Positions 47,795 through 60,908 of a stretch of 64,000 nucleotides of DNA are shown here, one piece after another (within the stretch, counting starts at the first letter, position 1; every line of letters starts with the position of its first letter). The DNA lies in the NCBI RefSeq assembly GCF_001625195.1, contig NC_054391.1, positions 2,108,001 through 2,172,000 of the forward strand, in the 5' to 3' direction. The position numbers and the translations under genes are program-made. The stretch comes from Drechmeria coniospora. Lineage: Eukaryota; Ascomycota; Sordariomycetes; Hypocreales; Ophiocordycipitaceae. The notes below the pieces were generated by a model. The model was not told the origin of the DNA and searched no databases. It saw only the letters and a program-made list of their open reading frames with translations.

Positions 47795-50505
47795 AGGTGG
47801 GGATGGCGTGAAACGAATCGAATTGCCAGCCACGCATCTATCCTGTCAAAGGGGTAATTGAAATTTAGCTACTTCATTTCCCCTCGCAACTCAACCGCAA
47901 GATTGGCATTGGTGTTGTGTAGTGGCAATCCTCTTATATGAAAAACACGTTAAATCCAGAGACGAAATGAACGAAAAAAATTATGTTCTAGTAATTACAC
48001 TTCATTGGTATTTACTTACATGTAGTCTTGAGCAGTAGCAAGGTAACAAATGAGGTAGTGCGCCCCAGGGCTTCAAACATAGTACTATTCCTAAGAATAA
48101 GCAAACATGACAAGAACGCCATTATAAAGAACACATAATGGGTTTTCCAGGAGATAACCTGCCCAGCAAGGCATACGTGTGCGTGGCATGTGATTGCCCA
48201 GGGCAGAGCTGTTCAAGCAAGACAGGAGAGCTTTTTTACTGGAAGTCTCAGTATCAATACGGTCATCCACAGTTTCCGCAGCTAGCTACCCGTGACTACT
48301 CTGCTAACTACAAGACTGTATCACTCTTTATCTTCTGTGCTCATCGTTTGCACTGGTCAGTAGATAGAGACAATAGTTCACCTAATTTCAAGTATAAGTT
48401 TCGTTGTCATTTATTTGTCAGTGAAGCTTTCTTAATGTTATGGTATCGGGCTTAGCCCGATATAGGAGAACGGAGGGAACCAAGGGGCCCACTAGGAGGA
48501 ACGCACACAACTAGAAGCCCTAGTTGCCAAGTAGTTTTCCCTCCTTCAAGTCTTTTAATAAACATCATTGAGAGTCCTAGAGCAGTCGCCTAGCGACTCC
48601 GTAACACTTAAACAATAAACTATTGCCAATAAAACTCTAGATAAGAAAGACCTGCTTGCTAGACATAAATTATACACTATAACATATCGGAAGGTCATAA
48701 AAATCCTAGTAGGGGCTTATAATATTGTTGTCTTGTAGGCAGTATAGGAGGAAGCAGTACTGCTGTCAACCCGAGGGTCTACTAGTTTAGGGGGGCAGGG
48801 CAGGGAAGTGGACGAAGAATTGATCTTGAAAAAGAACCTCTTGTGAGTAATTGTCTCCTAAGCCATAAATAGGAGGCTTGATCATATGGCCTAAGTACTC
48901 ATGCAGTATAAAACCTGGCATACTCCGTACTGTGTACAAGTAAGTGATTTTTTTACACTGAAGCACATATAATAACACAACGCATTAAGAAAAGCAATAA
49001 AGATACAGTGGCCAACTACTAGAATACTACAAATATAGCTAAATATAAGTTGACATATACGCAAGTACATAAAATATATTTCTGAACTTCAATTTTAGCA
49101 ATTAATAGAATATTGCAGCTAATAATTTCATTATAGTAATTATTTATATATGTATTAAATTCAACCTATTAATATTGACTTGCATTGTTAGCTATTCGAG
49201 TCAAAAGTTAATAATAACTGTACAATTTCAGATCCCATTGGCTGTTCATACGGATTTATTGTGTGCTGGGGTGTTATGGTGGCCGAACGCAGCGTAAGTT
49301 TAGTGCGGCGTCTAAAAATGAACAGAAGGCTCCTAACTAGATATAACAATTATTTTTTCGTCCTCCACCCAATACCGATTTGTGTCCCCTGTTCATTCTT
49401 AACATTGCTGTGAAGTCCTAATAGCTCTCTCCCCGAGTTGCAGCTTTCTCACATACCGAATGTTTGGTAGCCTTACTGTAGTTTTGCGTGTGGCAGTTCA
49501 GCCATCAAAGTAACTCTAACACAACGGTGTGTACTAATTTTCGTACCTCGTGAGATCACAGGCAGCTGACACAAACTCTCCCTTGTTCATCATCTTACAA
49601 GACTGACAAAACATAAGCCCTGAAGACCGTCCACTCTCAATTTCTTACGTCAACCCTTTTGCTACTAGCCATGCAAACACCAAGCCAGCCAATCAGGTGG
49701 ATGAACCCTAGGTAGCTGTGGTACAGCGAGAGCGTACGTAGAATACTTCAATTGAAGAGTTGGGTGGAACGGGAAGCGCGTGGAATGGATTGGCCATGGA
49801 TGGCCTAGCTAGGTAGGAACACTGCCCCGTTGAAAATGCAGCCGTTGTGTTGCCCCTGACACAGACACGTTAGCACACCAGCTTGCCCAATCGAATATTT
49901 TTCAGGCTTAGACTTCCTCCGATACATTGCATACTAGCTCGTAGCATAGCATTATTTCCATGCATCGGGTTGGATTTACAAAACTTAACGCAATGGTAAC
50001 TTTACAAATGTGCAGGCATGCCAACTATGACGACAATAAACCGAAATCACGTTGACCAAGCCACCAGCTTGCTATCGAGATACTGCGAGGCACTCGCCCT
50101 AACTTTTACTCCTGGTCCCAGTCCGTATGAGCCTAGTAAAGCTATTTTGGCACCAAGTATTCAATGCTTTAGTTAATTGCGTACTTCGCTTCATAGTAAG
50201 AGACGTGTTATAGTAATGGCCATCATGTACGGAGGGAGTAATTACACCTACTTACAGTACAGTACTTGCAACTACTAATAGTAGGTTGAAAAGCGAACGA
50301 GAACAATGACACTACGAGTGGCGATATCGGCCCTGCTGGGCTGCCGAGCCACAATGGCCCCACCTTGGTGTTCGACAAACGTGCCCTGACCTGCATTTGT
50401 CGTGTCCGTCCACCAGCAATTTCGCCGACTTAGCTGATCAGGCCTGTCAATTCTTCGCGACCACATTTTCTCCATCGCGTCTGGCGCACCCCTCCCGGTC
50501 ACACG
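47795..50505. other. Intergenic, repeat-bearing and AT-rich
   Basis: 2.7 kb without a supported gene. It holds the solo LTR at 48436-48606 and AT-rich stretches near 48960-49220. The frame at 48138-48455 runs into the LTR and has no known domain. ACTCCGTA-like motifs are sparse here (about 48920 and 50228-50290). Confidence 0.55.
48436..48606. mobile_element. Solo LTR, family A copy 1 (171 bp)
   Basis: Starts TGTTA and ends TAACA, flanked by the perfect 5-bp duplication CTTAA (48431-48435 and 48607-48611). The first 25 bp include the near-perfect hairpin tatcgggcttagcccgata. AATAAA occurs inside, as expected of an LTR polyadenylation signal. No internal retroelement coding region is attached. 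Confidence 0.88.
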
Positions 50506-53500
50506 ATGATGGGTAAGCATTGCCAAATGACTCTCGGATTTCTCTCGAGTTGGGTTTGACTGATATTTGTATATCCTCAGACGAAACACTTCACTCTCAA
50601 AATCAATTTAGCCAGCTGCGGACCAGTGAATCGGACGGTGAAGTCGACGGCGGCCCCCCTCAAGTCATGAACATGAACGACCCCAGCGAGCAGGATACAC
50701 CGCCCGATGTGGATCAACAAGATGTGTTCCAGGACGGTATGCTGCTCAGGGACGTACCCCAGCGCACCACCTTTTACGATCCAGTGGCCGAACGCCAGAT
50801 GACCCAGACCGATGCCAAACTTTTTTATCAACGTAGTAAGATCGAGGGCCGCGGTGCTGGGACCTCTAGTTGGAATCATTCACCTCCAGAAGGCAGTCCT
50901 GCCATTTTATCGGCATCTCGCCCAGCCACTGACTACGGGGCCGACTCTCTGATCCTCGACTTTGGCGACGGTAAGCGAGATGCGTTCCATTCGGGGTCGA
51001 ATGTGCCGCTGGGTATGAATGCTAAATCTGTCGGGCAGACAAATCCGAAGTCGGCGCAGTGCCGCAGATTAAAGCTCATGAGCAGTTCTCACAGGCTGCT
51101 CCAACCCAGTCCACCGGATCTGATGTGTGGAACGTCAACAACGCGGTCGCCGTGGACCTTCCCAACAGCAGCCTATTCGACACTGAGCCGCACATCACTG
51201 CAGAACTTAGTGCCATATCCAAAAATATCCAGAACATACTTGACATAAGGCGCAAATATATGACCCTCTCCTCCCAAGGTCCAGATGATAACCCTCGGGA
51301 TGGACCTGATTGGCATATATACCCGCCACCACCTGAACCTGCGTGGAGCCAGAGTAACACGGGCCGCGCAAGCTTTCCCAGGAACCTCCAGAATGGCCAC
51401 GACAAAAATCAGGGGATCCATGCAAGTGTCACGCCGAAGAAGCCTGCTCGGAGGCGGAAGCAAGGCGAGCATGTTGGTGAAGACTTTGACATGGAGGATC
51501 TGACGCCCTTGCTCAACAACGACATGACCATGACTTACAAGCTGGACGAGAGCGGGGTTTACCAGGTGTTTTCGAATGGCGATGCCGATACGCCGGCCAT
51601 TCGAGTGCCCACTATCAGAGAGTTCTACATGGATCTGGATAACATTCTTACTGTCTCGTCCGACGGCCCCAGCAAGAGCTTTGCATTCCGCCGTCTCCAG
51701 TATCTGGAAGGCAAGTTTAACCTGTACGTGCTGCTGAACGAATACCAGGAGACCGCCGATAGCAAAAAGGTCCCGCATCGAGATTTTTACAACGTTCGTA
51801 AGGTGGACACGCACGTTCATCATTCTGCGTGCATGAACCAAAAGCATCTTTTGCGATTCATAAAGAGCAAAATGAAGAAATACCCAAATGAGGTTGTCCT
51901 CTACCGAGATGGCAAGCACCTGACCCTGGCCGAAGTATTTGCTAGCATCAACTTGACCGCATACGACTTGAGCATCGACACATTGGATATGCACGTATGA
52001 CGTCCCCAATTCGACCGTGGAGCAAGCTTGGACCCTGGACTAATCTGGCATATATAGGCACACACCGATTCATTTCACCGTTTTGACAAGTTCAACTTGA
52101 AGTATAACCCGATTGGCGAGTCCCGTCTACGGACCATCTTTCTCAAGACGGACAATTTCATCCATGGGCGTTACTTGGCCGAGATCACAAAAGAAGTCAT
52201 ATCTGACCTCGAGTCGAGCAAGTACCAAATGGTTGAGTGGCGCATCTCGGTCTACGGGAAGTCGATAGACGAATGGGACAAGCTTGCGGCCTGGGTTGTG
52301 GACAACAAGCTTTTCTCGCACAATGTGCGATGGTTGATCCAAATTCCGCGCCTGTACGATGTCTACAAGGCGAGCGGGTTGATGGAGAGTTTTGAACAAG
52401 TCGTTACAAACGTTTTCCAGCCTCTGTTCGAAGTTACGAAGGACCCATCGAGCCATCCAAAACTGCACGTCTTTCTCCAGAGAGTGATCGGCTTCGACAG
52501 TGTCGATGATGAGAGCAAAGTGGAGAGGCGGCTGTTCAAAAAGTTCCCAGTACCCAAGGTGTGGGATAGCAAACAGAACCCGCCCTACAGCTACTGGATC
52601 TACTATCTATTTTCCAATATGGCGTCCCTCAACTACTGGAGGAGAAAGCGCGGGCTGAATACATTCGTGCTGCGGCCCCATTGTGGCGAGGCAGGCGATA
52701 GCGAGCATCTTGCAGTTGCCGTCCTGGGCTGCCATAGCATCAGTCATGGGCTCCTGCTGCGCAAGGTGCCGCTGCTGCAGTATGTATTCTACCTGGAGCA
52801 AATCGGAATCGCCATGTCGCCACTGAGCAACAACGCTCTGTTCCTGGCCTATGAGCGAAATCCTTTCCACCAATATTTTAGGAGGGGCCTGAACGTATCT
52901 CTCTCAACCGACGATCCGCTGCAGTTTGCATTCACAAAGGAGCCATTGATCGAAGAATATGCCGTGGCTGCGCAGATTTATAAACTTAGTCCTGTTGACA
53001 TGTGTGAGTTGGCGAAGAACTCGGTCAAGCAGAGTGGCTATGAAGCATCCGTCAAGAGACAGTGGCTTGGACCTGACTTTGACAAGCCAGGTAAGGAGGG
53101 GAACAAAATGGACAAGACGAATGTTCCAGACAGGAGAGAGGAGTTCCGATATCATACTCTTGTCCAGGAGAGAGATGTGTAAGTCCGCCGAAGTGTCATG
53201 TTTTCAGTTGCGGGCAACTACTCATCATTGCTAACTCAATTATTATTTAGCTTGAGACGCTATGTCAATTATGACGTGAGGAGTGATCTCAAGGACACGA
53301 GTTTCCTTGCGGGCGCCAAATCCTCAATGACAGCGGCAGCGCCAAGCCTAAGCTTGCCCGCATCGACTATACTTGTAGAGAGTACGGGACATAGCGATGA
53401 CTCGGCGGCTGCTGCCCTGACCACGACTTCTGCTCTGTTGCCAAGATCTGGCCGGGCGGTTGCGCGACCAACTGAGGCTATGGCCGATTTGCATCTGTCA

Positions 53501-53632
53501 GGAAGCGACCCTCGGATGTTCCCTGGTATCTTGACCCGGGACCAACAAAGTGGCAGCCTTCGCCAAACTACACAAGCAGAGGAGTGGCCTGTAGATTCCA
53601 GCCAGGCGCCTGGGGAGGAAGATGATGCGTAA
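50506..53632 (+). CDS. AMD1: AMP deaminase
   Basis: Deaminates AMP to IMP in the purine nucleotide cycle. Five exons: 50506-50512, 50581-50970, 51039-51994, 52058-53178, 53251-53632; introns 63-72 bp; 951 residues. The first exon is only ATG ATG G. The N-terminal 270 residues are Ser/Asp-rich and variable, as in the family. The catalytic domain has the zinc ligands [12 protein letters not shown] (about 393), [10 protein letters not shown], the spliced [35 protein letters not shown] and the signature [20 protein letters not shown] (about 732). The C-terminal tail of about 125 residues is Ser/Ala-rich and carries no known domain. The tiny first exon is inferred from frame and splice signals; translation could otherwise begin at an ATG inside exon 2 (50668). 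Confidence 0.92.
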
Positions 53633-54248
53633 TGTGAATTGTATAACACTGCCAAGCCTGTCGAGGAGATCGTAAGTAGACCTGAGTGGATATCACCTGC
53701 AACCTACGATAATTCATTGGTGAACGAACTATTCCAGTATTGATGCACATATACGTGCGTTGGATCACTCATTATGTTTGAAATGTTGCTTTCTCTTTTG
53801 ATTTGAGAAAGACTCTTGGTTCGTTTTCGACTTTTTCTGTGATGAAGTGTGGCCTTTGGAAATGCGCTGATGGTATGCGCTGATGGTATGCGCTTGTTAT
53901 AGAACTCACTTCTTTGCAGAGATGCCCCAGAAGGGTAAAAGCAGTGGTCACTACTCCGTACTGTTAGCTGTATGAGTATCAACACTACTTATGCAAGTCA
54001 TCTTGGAAAGCAAGATTGTAATTGATGTTCGTAATAGCGTGTTTGCGTAGGGGCTCGACTCAGGCCCAAACGCTTACCATTCCAGGCTGTAAACTCAATG
54101 CTAAAACCCTTCTTCCACTCAAGACGCACAACGTGCGGCCTGGCCATGCAGTCCAAGCAGTACAATTAAGCCTCCTGGAAATAGCGGACCTCTTGCCAGT
54201 CTTGCGTAACAGTCAGTCGTACACCTTGCAAGCCTGTTCTACCTAAAG

Positions 54249-54628
54249 TGTCGCGCCGACGCGCCAACGGGCCTATAACGGGGTTAAAGTCCGGGTAGTT
54301 AGTTACGTAACGGTATCTACAATTACGCCTATTTAAGCAGGTACAAAGGACACCTAGTAGTCGGCTACAATAGCATTACTGTCACGAAGCTGACTAGCAG
54401 GAAGGCAGTATGCGCAAAGACTGTAGAATTTTCGAACTAAGGAGGAAGAAAAGCGACAGAAAACAACAAGGGCGGCGAGGAACGGCCTATATACCCAGAC
54501 GGTCCGCGCGTCACGTGATGGAAGGTGTAGGGTAGGCTAGGAAGAGAATACGATATACGATATCGTCACAATTACGAAGAATACTAATAGATTAATTCTA
54601 ACCTATCTTATAATACTTAATTTATTAT
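54249..54628 (+). repeat. Older dispersed repeat (family C), copy 1, split by an LTR
   Basis: Begins TGTCGCGCC and contains GTTAAAGTCCGGGTAGTTAG and GCCTATTTAAGCAGGTA, all shared with 61208-61385. Its body is split at 54379/54576 by LTR family B copy 1: the right part resumes GAAGAATACTAATAG, matching AAGAATACTAATAG in the other copy. The end is unclear because family B copy 2 follows directly. Confidence 0.75.
54380..54570. mobile_element. LTR-like repeat family B copy 1 (191 bp), nested
   Basis: Starts TGTCACGAAG and ends ATATCGTCACA, flanked by the 5-bp duplication ATTAC (54375-54379 and 54571-54575). It lies inside the family C repeat, so it inserted later. Non-coding. Confidence 0.82.
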
Positions 54629-54819
54629 TGTCATGATGCGGACTAGCAGGAAGGCAGTATGTGCAAAGACTGTAGAATTTTCGAACTAAGGAGGAAGAAA
54701 AGAGAAAGAAACAGAAAGTGCGGAGAGGAAGAGGCTATATACATAGGTAGTCCGCGCATTACGTGATAAAAGAGTGTAGGGTAAGCCACAAAAAGAGTAC
54801 GATATTCGATATCGTCACA
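54629..54819. mobile_element. LTR-like repeat family B copy 2 (191 bp)
   Basis: Same length as copy 1 and closely similar throughout (GACTAGCAGGAAGGCAGTAT, AATTTTCGAACTAAGGAGG, GATATCGTCACA). The flanks (ATTAT on the left, TGCAG on the right) do not match, so this copy may have lost its duplication through recombination or a deletion on one side. Confidence 0.75.
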
Positions 54820-55377
54820 TGCAGTACCAATATATATACTAGTATAGTCTCTCTAATAAGATATGAATTGGTTTAAATATTAGCAAGAATAAGTAGAAAA
54901 TATATTGCTTAAAGCATTTCGAAATTATACAAGTACATTATTATTACATATTTACTAACAAGTATTATTTAATTCTATCATCTTGCCTTATTATATCTCC
55001 GTAGGCTGCTAACTATAAGTAGAGAATACAGATGTACTTACTGTACTTACGCAATGGAAAGAAACAACGCTCAATTTATTAGTGGAGCAATAATACCGAG
55101 TTCGCTATTGCTTCAAGACTTGATTGGTTGCCCTCGGCTACTAGTGTGTTGTTCCGTGGTGTTTGAACTGAACTCTGCTATTGGTGTACAGCACTTGTAC
55201 ATGTACATTTACTTCCAAGATTTCAAGAGCCGTTGCCACCACAGCAACGAACAGGGTCGTAAACAAATGTGAACCACCGATCTGTGAGATAACGTCCTCT
55301 CGGCTTTCAGCATAACAAGGTTGCGCAAACAGTTCCAGCTCGATCAACAGACTGCTGCCACAAGTGAATGCCACACA

Positions 55378-58300
55378 ATGACAAATTCCGAGGATCTCAT
55401 CGACTTCAGCTTTATTGAGGGCCACAAGGAGAATATTCAGTCGTTGCGCGGAGGCCGTTCCGCCAAGAAGCTGGCAGAGATCTATTCACCATGCACTCAT
55501 AACAAACTGTCTACCCCAACGCCCTCGGTCACAAGAAATGTCAACGATTGCATTCGTGCCGAATACGAGGCCGAATTAAATGCTCTATCAGAATCAGACG
55601 ACCCTTTGGAGGTGTTTGACCGGTATGTGCGCTGGACTCTCGACGCATATCCCTCGACGCAGGCCACGCCGCAATCACAGCTTCATACACTCCTTGAGCG
55701 AGCGACCAAAACCTTCATTACCTCGACACAGTATAAGAATGACCCACGATACCTGAAGCTGTGGATCTACTATATTCAGTTTTTCTCCGACACTCCTCGT
55801 GAGACATTCTTGTTTTTGTCTCGACACGGCATAGGGGACGGGCTCGCCCTATTTTATGAAGAGTATGCCGCATGGCTCGAGGGTGCTGGAAGGTGGTCAC
55901 AAGCCGAAGAAGTTTACAAGCTTGGAATCGAGAGAGATGCTCAACCTGTGCAGCGGCTACTGCGCAAGTTCGGGGAGTTCGAGAATAGGCTCGCCAACCA
56001 GCCAGAGGCCACAACAGAACCAGCATCGCCGGCCTTGCCTCTGATACGCCCAGCGTTAGCAACCAAGATGGATCCATTCAACGTCACCTCACGTTCCGAA
56101 AACCCTCAAGGCCAGCGGCAACTGAGTGTGTCGAAACCAGCAAAGCCAAAGCTTGAGGTTTTCTCCGATGCTGACGTGAAACCGCCTGTCCTGTCTTCTA
56201 GAAGCGATGGATCCAAGGGATGGGACTCGATTGGCTCCCTTGCCGATAGGAAGAAGGAAAACAGCATGCAACCAACACGGTGGGCGGGAGAGTCGCTGAA
56301 GACTGCTGGGAAGAAGACTCTTGGTCCAAAAATGACCGTGTTCAGAGATCTGGTATGACCACTCGTTCCTTGGTTCCTCCCTTCAATGCCGGCATGTTGA
56401 TGATGATAGGACTAATTATATTCGTTTTGTCTCTGGCATGTAATACAGTCCTTGTCACAAATCAAGAACATCTCCGTTGTTCCATCAAAGAGCCAAGTGA
56501 CTGTACACCCACAGACGGGCAAAAAGGAGTGCATATTTGTAAGCCTTGCATCAATTTACCCAACCCCAGAGGAGCCTGGGACAGAGTTGAGCTTTGAGGA
56601 GGTCATTGCGAAGCATCGGGGTTGGCTTGAAAATACCTGGGATACGGACATGAACCTGGTGCAGGGGCAAGATGGGCATTTGCATGGTATCAGAAGAAGT
56701 GGCCATTCGGATACCAACACACTCGACATTAACCAACGCATGTGCTTCCGTGATGAGAATGGTGCAACCATGGAGCCGCAAGGAAAGCTACGGGCCGAGA
56801 AGAAGAACAGACTGATGGAGTTCAATGAGACGCAAATTAGTGAGTATCTCCTGGAAAGGTTGCAGAATCGACTGGTTGTTGACATGGAGTAGTCAAGGCA
56901 AACTTGGATTCACCATCAGGGCCCAAGCTTCGAAGGAGGGATATGTCAGAGCCGACGATGACATTGCACACAAGAGCGGCAACTAGCGACATTTACGACA
57001 TCTTCAACGCGCCAATCAAGACAGACACGCCAGAGGATGAGAGCGCTGACGACAATGACTACGACACAGATGGCGACTACACAACTGAAGTTGAGAGCAC
57101 CGGCACACCGCAGCACGTCGATGCCAGTGAGCATAGTGATTATAATCCCGAGGGTGCAAGTGAATGGTCCGATTTTCCACCTCGGTCACATATTCCAGAT
57201 GTTGGCACCGGCAAGAATGCAGCTGACCAGGAGGCGAGGGAGGCGCAGACATCAGGGCCAGATGAGACAGAGATCATCGAGCCTGTGGAGCAGAGTGACC
57301 ATTTCGCAGAGTATTCTTCCCCTCTGCAAGCCGAGACAGACGCTGAAACCCTCACTCCGAGAGCCCGCACCACCTTCGTCCCTGTTCCCCCTGAGGATTA
57401 TGACCCTCCGACTCGCCCATTTAGAGACCCGGTTGAGACGGCGAATAATCGACTCCCATTCATGACGCCCATCACCGAACGGACGGAATGCTCGTTAGAC
57501 ATGAGCTCGGAGTACCATAGGCATCTGAAGACGCCGTGCAAGGTTGATGCTGGCTCGCCTGCGATGAGCGAGACTCTGGACCTGGGACCACTCTTCAGTA
57601 CCTTGCGCGAAATCGCGGATGAAGAGACGCCGGTTTCCAATCGCCCAGTCTCACTGAATGCAGGAAATGTTGCTGCGACGTCATCAACGAAAAGCAAGGC
57701 ATTGTTTCCCAAGCAACCCATCATCAAGGATAGGTTATGCAATCCCGTGGATGAGACAGTACGCAAGGATATTTTAGAAAAGATGCAACCCTCGCTGGCA
57801 TCCTATCCTGGCTTCTACGACCATGGCGAGGGCAGGTTTGATCGCGGGCACGAGATTCGCAGGTTTGCTAAAGCGGTGAGCAAGGCCAATAATAAGGGCG
57901 CTGTTGACAGGGCGCCGCTCCCTCCAGCCTCAATATCCATTTGCTTCCCAGAAACGGGAAGCGAATACCATGTGAAGCGGGAGCTTGGCGCTGGTGCATT
58001 CGCACCCGTCTATCTGGTGGAGAAGTCACCATCTGTGAGCGGCGACGGCCTTCAGGATGATGTTCTCCCTCTCGGCAAGGGTTCTACCACTATTCACCAC
58101 AACGAACTTAGAGCTCTGAAGATGGAATCCCCCCCTACTGCATGGGAGTTCCACATAATGCGGACGGCTCATGCCCGCCTGGGACCTCAGCATCGAGCAA
58201 GCGATTCCCTCTCCTACGCATTCGAAATGCATTTGTACCGAGACGAGGCATTTCTCTTCCTCCCCTATCACCCCCACGGGACCCTACTGGACATTGTCAA

Positions 58301-59000
58301 CTACTTCCGCTCGGAGCCATCCGGTGTCATGGATGAGCAGCTTGCCATGTTCTTCGCTATTGAGCTGATACGCACAGTCGAAAGCCTACACTCGAACGGC
58401 ATCATGCACGGCGACCTGAAAGCCGACAACTGCCTGCTGCGGCTGGACTCGATGGCTGCTGGCCAACCTTTGGCGACGCATTGGAAAGCGGATGGTAGTG
58501 GTGGTTGGTCGTCGAGGGGACTCACTCTCATTGACTTTGGTCGAAGTATCGACATGGAGGCATTTCTACCTGAAGTCGAATTCATTGCCGACTGGAAGAC
58601 TTCTGCGCAAGACTGCGCCGAGATGCGTGAGGGTCGCCCTTGGACTTGGCAGATCGATTACCACGGGCTCGCCGGCATCGTCCACTGCCTCCTCTTTGGC
58701 AAATATATAGAGACGACACGCTGCGACCAGCTTGGGCTGGTAAAGAGTGAACGAAGGTACAAGATCCGCGAGGGCCTCAAGAGGTACTGGCAAACGGACC
58801 TCTGGGCCGACTGCTTCGATGTGCTCCTCAATCCGGCCTCGTTCGTCGAGGCTGAGGAAAACACCAAGATGCCAGTTCAAACGTCGATGAAGCGCATCCG
58901 CGAGCGCATGGAATCGTGGCTAGAGACGAATAGCGAGAGAGGCACGGGTCTTCGGTCGCTCATGGGCAAGCTGGAAGCCTATGCCAAATCTCGCAAGTAG
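55378..59000 (+). CDS. BUB1: Spindle checkpoint kinase BUB1
   Basis: Kinetochore kinase of the spindle assembly checkpoint that phosphorylates histone H2A. Exons 55378-56352, 56449-56839, 56893-59000; introns 96 and 53 bp; 1157 residues. The N-terminal Mad3/BUB1 TPR domain (about 45-190) includes DPLEVFDRYVRWTLDAYP and YLKLWIYYIQFF. KEN boxes occur in GHKENIQ (near residue 17) and DRKKENS. A GLEBS-like BUB3-binding motif ELSFEEVIAKHRGWLE is in exon 2, spliced into TQIIKANLDSPSGPKLRRRD. An acidic linker leads to the kinase domain (about 805-1157): glycine loop GAGAFAPVYLVE, catalytic HGDLKADN (about 960; HGD in place of HRD, as in BUB1) and DFGRSID. The open frame extends upstream to a TTG, and 55378 is the first ATG (MTNSEDLIDFSF). 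It is convergent with APN1, 258 bp apart. Confidence 0.95.
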
Positions 59001-59258
59001 ATGAACGGGATACACTACAATCATGGCCTCGGGTGCCCCCTCGCTTGCGCCTCTGGACGCGAAGTGCGTCATGTATATGGCCAACGAGCGAGTGTAATGA
59101 TGGTTGCTCATGGGATCCCACGTGTCATTCAACATTGGCCTGGCTAGTGAAATCGGCATGTGAGCTTGGGGCTCGATACCTGTAGCAGGCAGGCAATGGC
59201 ATCGTTCCCAGGTGTTCACTATGTGCGTACGTGTCTCATCTACTCCGCGCATCACTTG

Positions 59259-60662
59259 TCAATCCGCCTTGCCCTTTTTCTTTTTGTTCGCATCTTTGCT
59301 CAGCTTTCTGTCGACTTGCTCTTGAACCTTTTTTCGTTCAGCCTCGCCTTTCTGACACAACTCCTTCTCCTTGACTATGAACTCTTCACTCTCGGGGTCC
59401 ATACCGATGAGGCTCTCTAGCAGCTTGATCTCATCAGCCCAAACCTGCTTGTCTTCGATTGCCTTGCCTTGACTGTTTTGGCGGTCAATGGGCGTCTCAA
59501 GTACCATGGGCATTCCCTGAAAAGCATCGTGGTTCATGACGCTGTGGAAAGCACGCAGACCTAGGAAGCCGGTACCGATATTGGCATGGAGATCGCGGTT
59601 GGATTTGAATGGAGCCTTGCTATCGTTTACTACAATGAACGACGGTTTGTCAATATCCCTGCCAGGCGTGATTCCGTGATGCAAGGGAACAGGGGTCCAG
59701 TACTTACAGTGTAACGCCTTGAGATACTTGGCCCCGACAACCGTGTTAAAGGCTTGAATCGTCTGATGGAATGCATCAGGCGTTCGCAAATCGTAGCCAG
59801 CCGCGAAGGCGTGGCACGTGTCGATGCAGACCCCCACACGCTCCTTGTCCTTGACAAGGGCGATTATGTCCCTTAGGTCCTCCCAGGTAGACCCGATGAT
59901 GTTTCCCGCACCAGCCATGTTCTCCAGCACCGTCACCACCGTCTTGGTTTCCTTGTGCGACTTGTTCAGCTGCGCGGCGATGCGGCCAATCGCCGCTGCG
60001 CGCGAGTCCCCAAGCGTCGATCCTGGATGGAAGTTGTACAGCTTGATGCCAAGCAACTCGCACCGATGCAGGTCATCGATGAAGCTCTTATACGCTTGCG
60101 ACGCTTTTATCTCGTCCGACTGTGCGAGGTTGACAAGGTACGACCCGTGTGGGAGGACATGCTGGGCGGCGTTGTAACCGTGTTGCTCGCAGTTGCTGTG
60201 GAAGAGGTCGCGCGCCTCGGTTGATAACGGGGGGTTGTCCCACTTGCGTTGGGACTTGAGGAAAAGTGCAAACGAGTTCGCGCCAACCTGAAGGGCGTTG
60301 TTGATGGAATTATGAACGCCTGCGTATATGTATGGGTCAGAGTACTGATTCTTTCAATTAAGGCATACTGTGAACATACCCCCTGCTGCACTGACATGAG
60401 CGCCGATATGCATATCCTTCCCAAGGACGGAAGTCGCCGTCCGCTGAGTGAGTGGCATGGATTCATCCTTCTTGTCCCTGGATTTGCGTTTCTTGTTGAC
60501 GTTGATAGATGATGCAGCAGACTTATCGTTGTCGCTTTTCCGACGCATCGGCTCCGTTTCAGCCTTTCGCTTGGCCGTCATTGGAGTGTGAGTGGATGGG
60601 CTGACTATTTTTTTACCTTGTTGCAAGACCACAGGTTTCTTGCGCGGAGATGAACGAACCAT
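59259..60662 (-). CDS. APN1: AP endonuclease APN1 (endonuclease IV family)
   Basis: Cuts at abasic sites and repairs blocked 3' ends in base excision repair. Exons 60662-60380, 60319-59708, 59629-59259; introns 60 and 78 bp; 421 residues. The N-terminal about 85 residues are Lys/Arg-rich (KNKKRKSRDKK-like), fitting nuclear targeting. Endonuclease IV motifs are HIGAHVSAAGGVHNSI (across splice 1), FALFLKSQRKW, GIKLYNFHPGSTLG, VLENMAGAGN, VGVCIDTCHAFAAGYD, and HLNDSKAPFKSNRDLHANIG (across splice 2). The zinc-binding Glu, Asp and His residues all appear present. Intron 2 is in frame if retained and would add 26 residues between two catalytic motifs. The C-terminus is Lys-rich (NKKKKGKAD). The open frame continues to a TTG at 60686; 60662 is the ATG. 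Confidence 0.94.
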
Positions 60663-60908
60663 ACCTAGAACTGGATGTGCCGTCAAAAGTTAATGGACCA
60701 AAGCGATCAACGAATGGGAATTTCATGAAAAATGCCACCGTCATGCGAGAAATGAAGTTGGTAGCTGCAATTCTAGATGGCTTGGGACGTGCCAAGTTGC
60801 TGAGTCACTAGAGCAGCTGGTGGTCAGAGTGGCATGTCTTGGTGTAATAGTTGTAATACGTAACGCTTGCCTAATTGAACACGACACAATGCTTGCATGC
60901 AACGCTTT

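Larger units (their letters stand above)
53633..55377. other. Intergenic with nested LTR-like insertions
   Basis: Between AMD1 and BUB1. 54249-54628 is an older dispersed repeat interrupted and abutted by two 191-bp LTR-like copies. 54820-55040 is AT-rich. No gene is supported. Confidence 0.6.

Noticed and set aside
48138..48455. 105-codon frame, partly Cys-rich
   Set aside because: Its end is read from the solo LTR starting at 48436, and no domain is visible.
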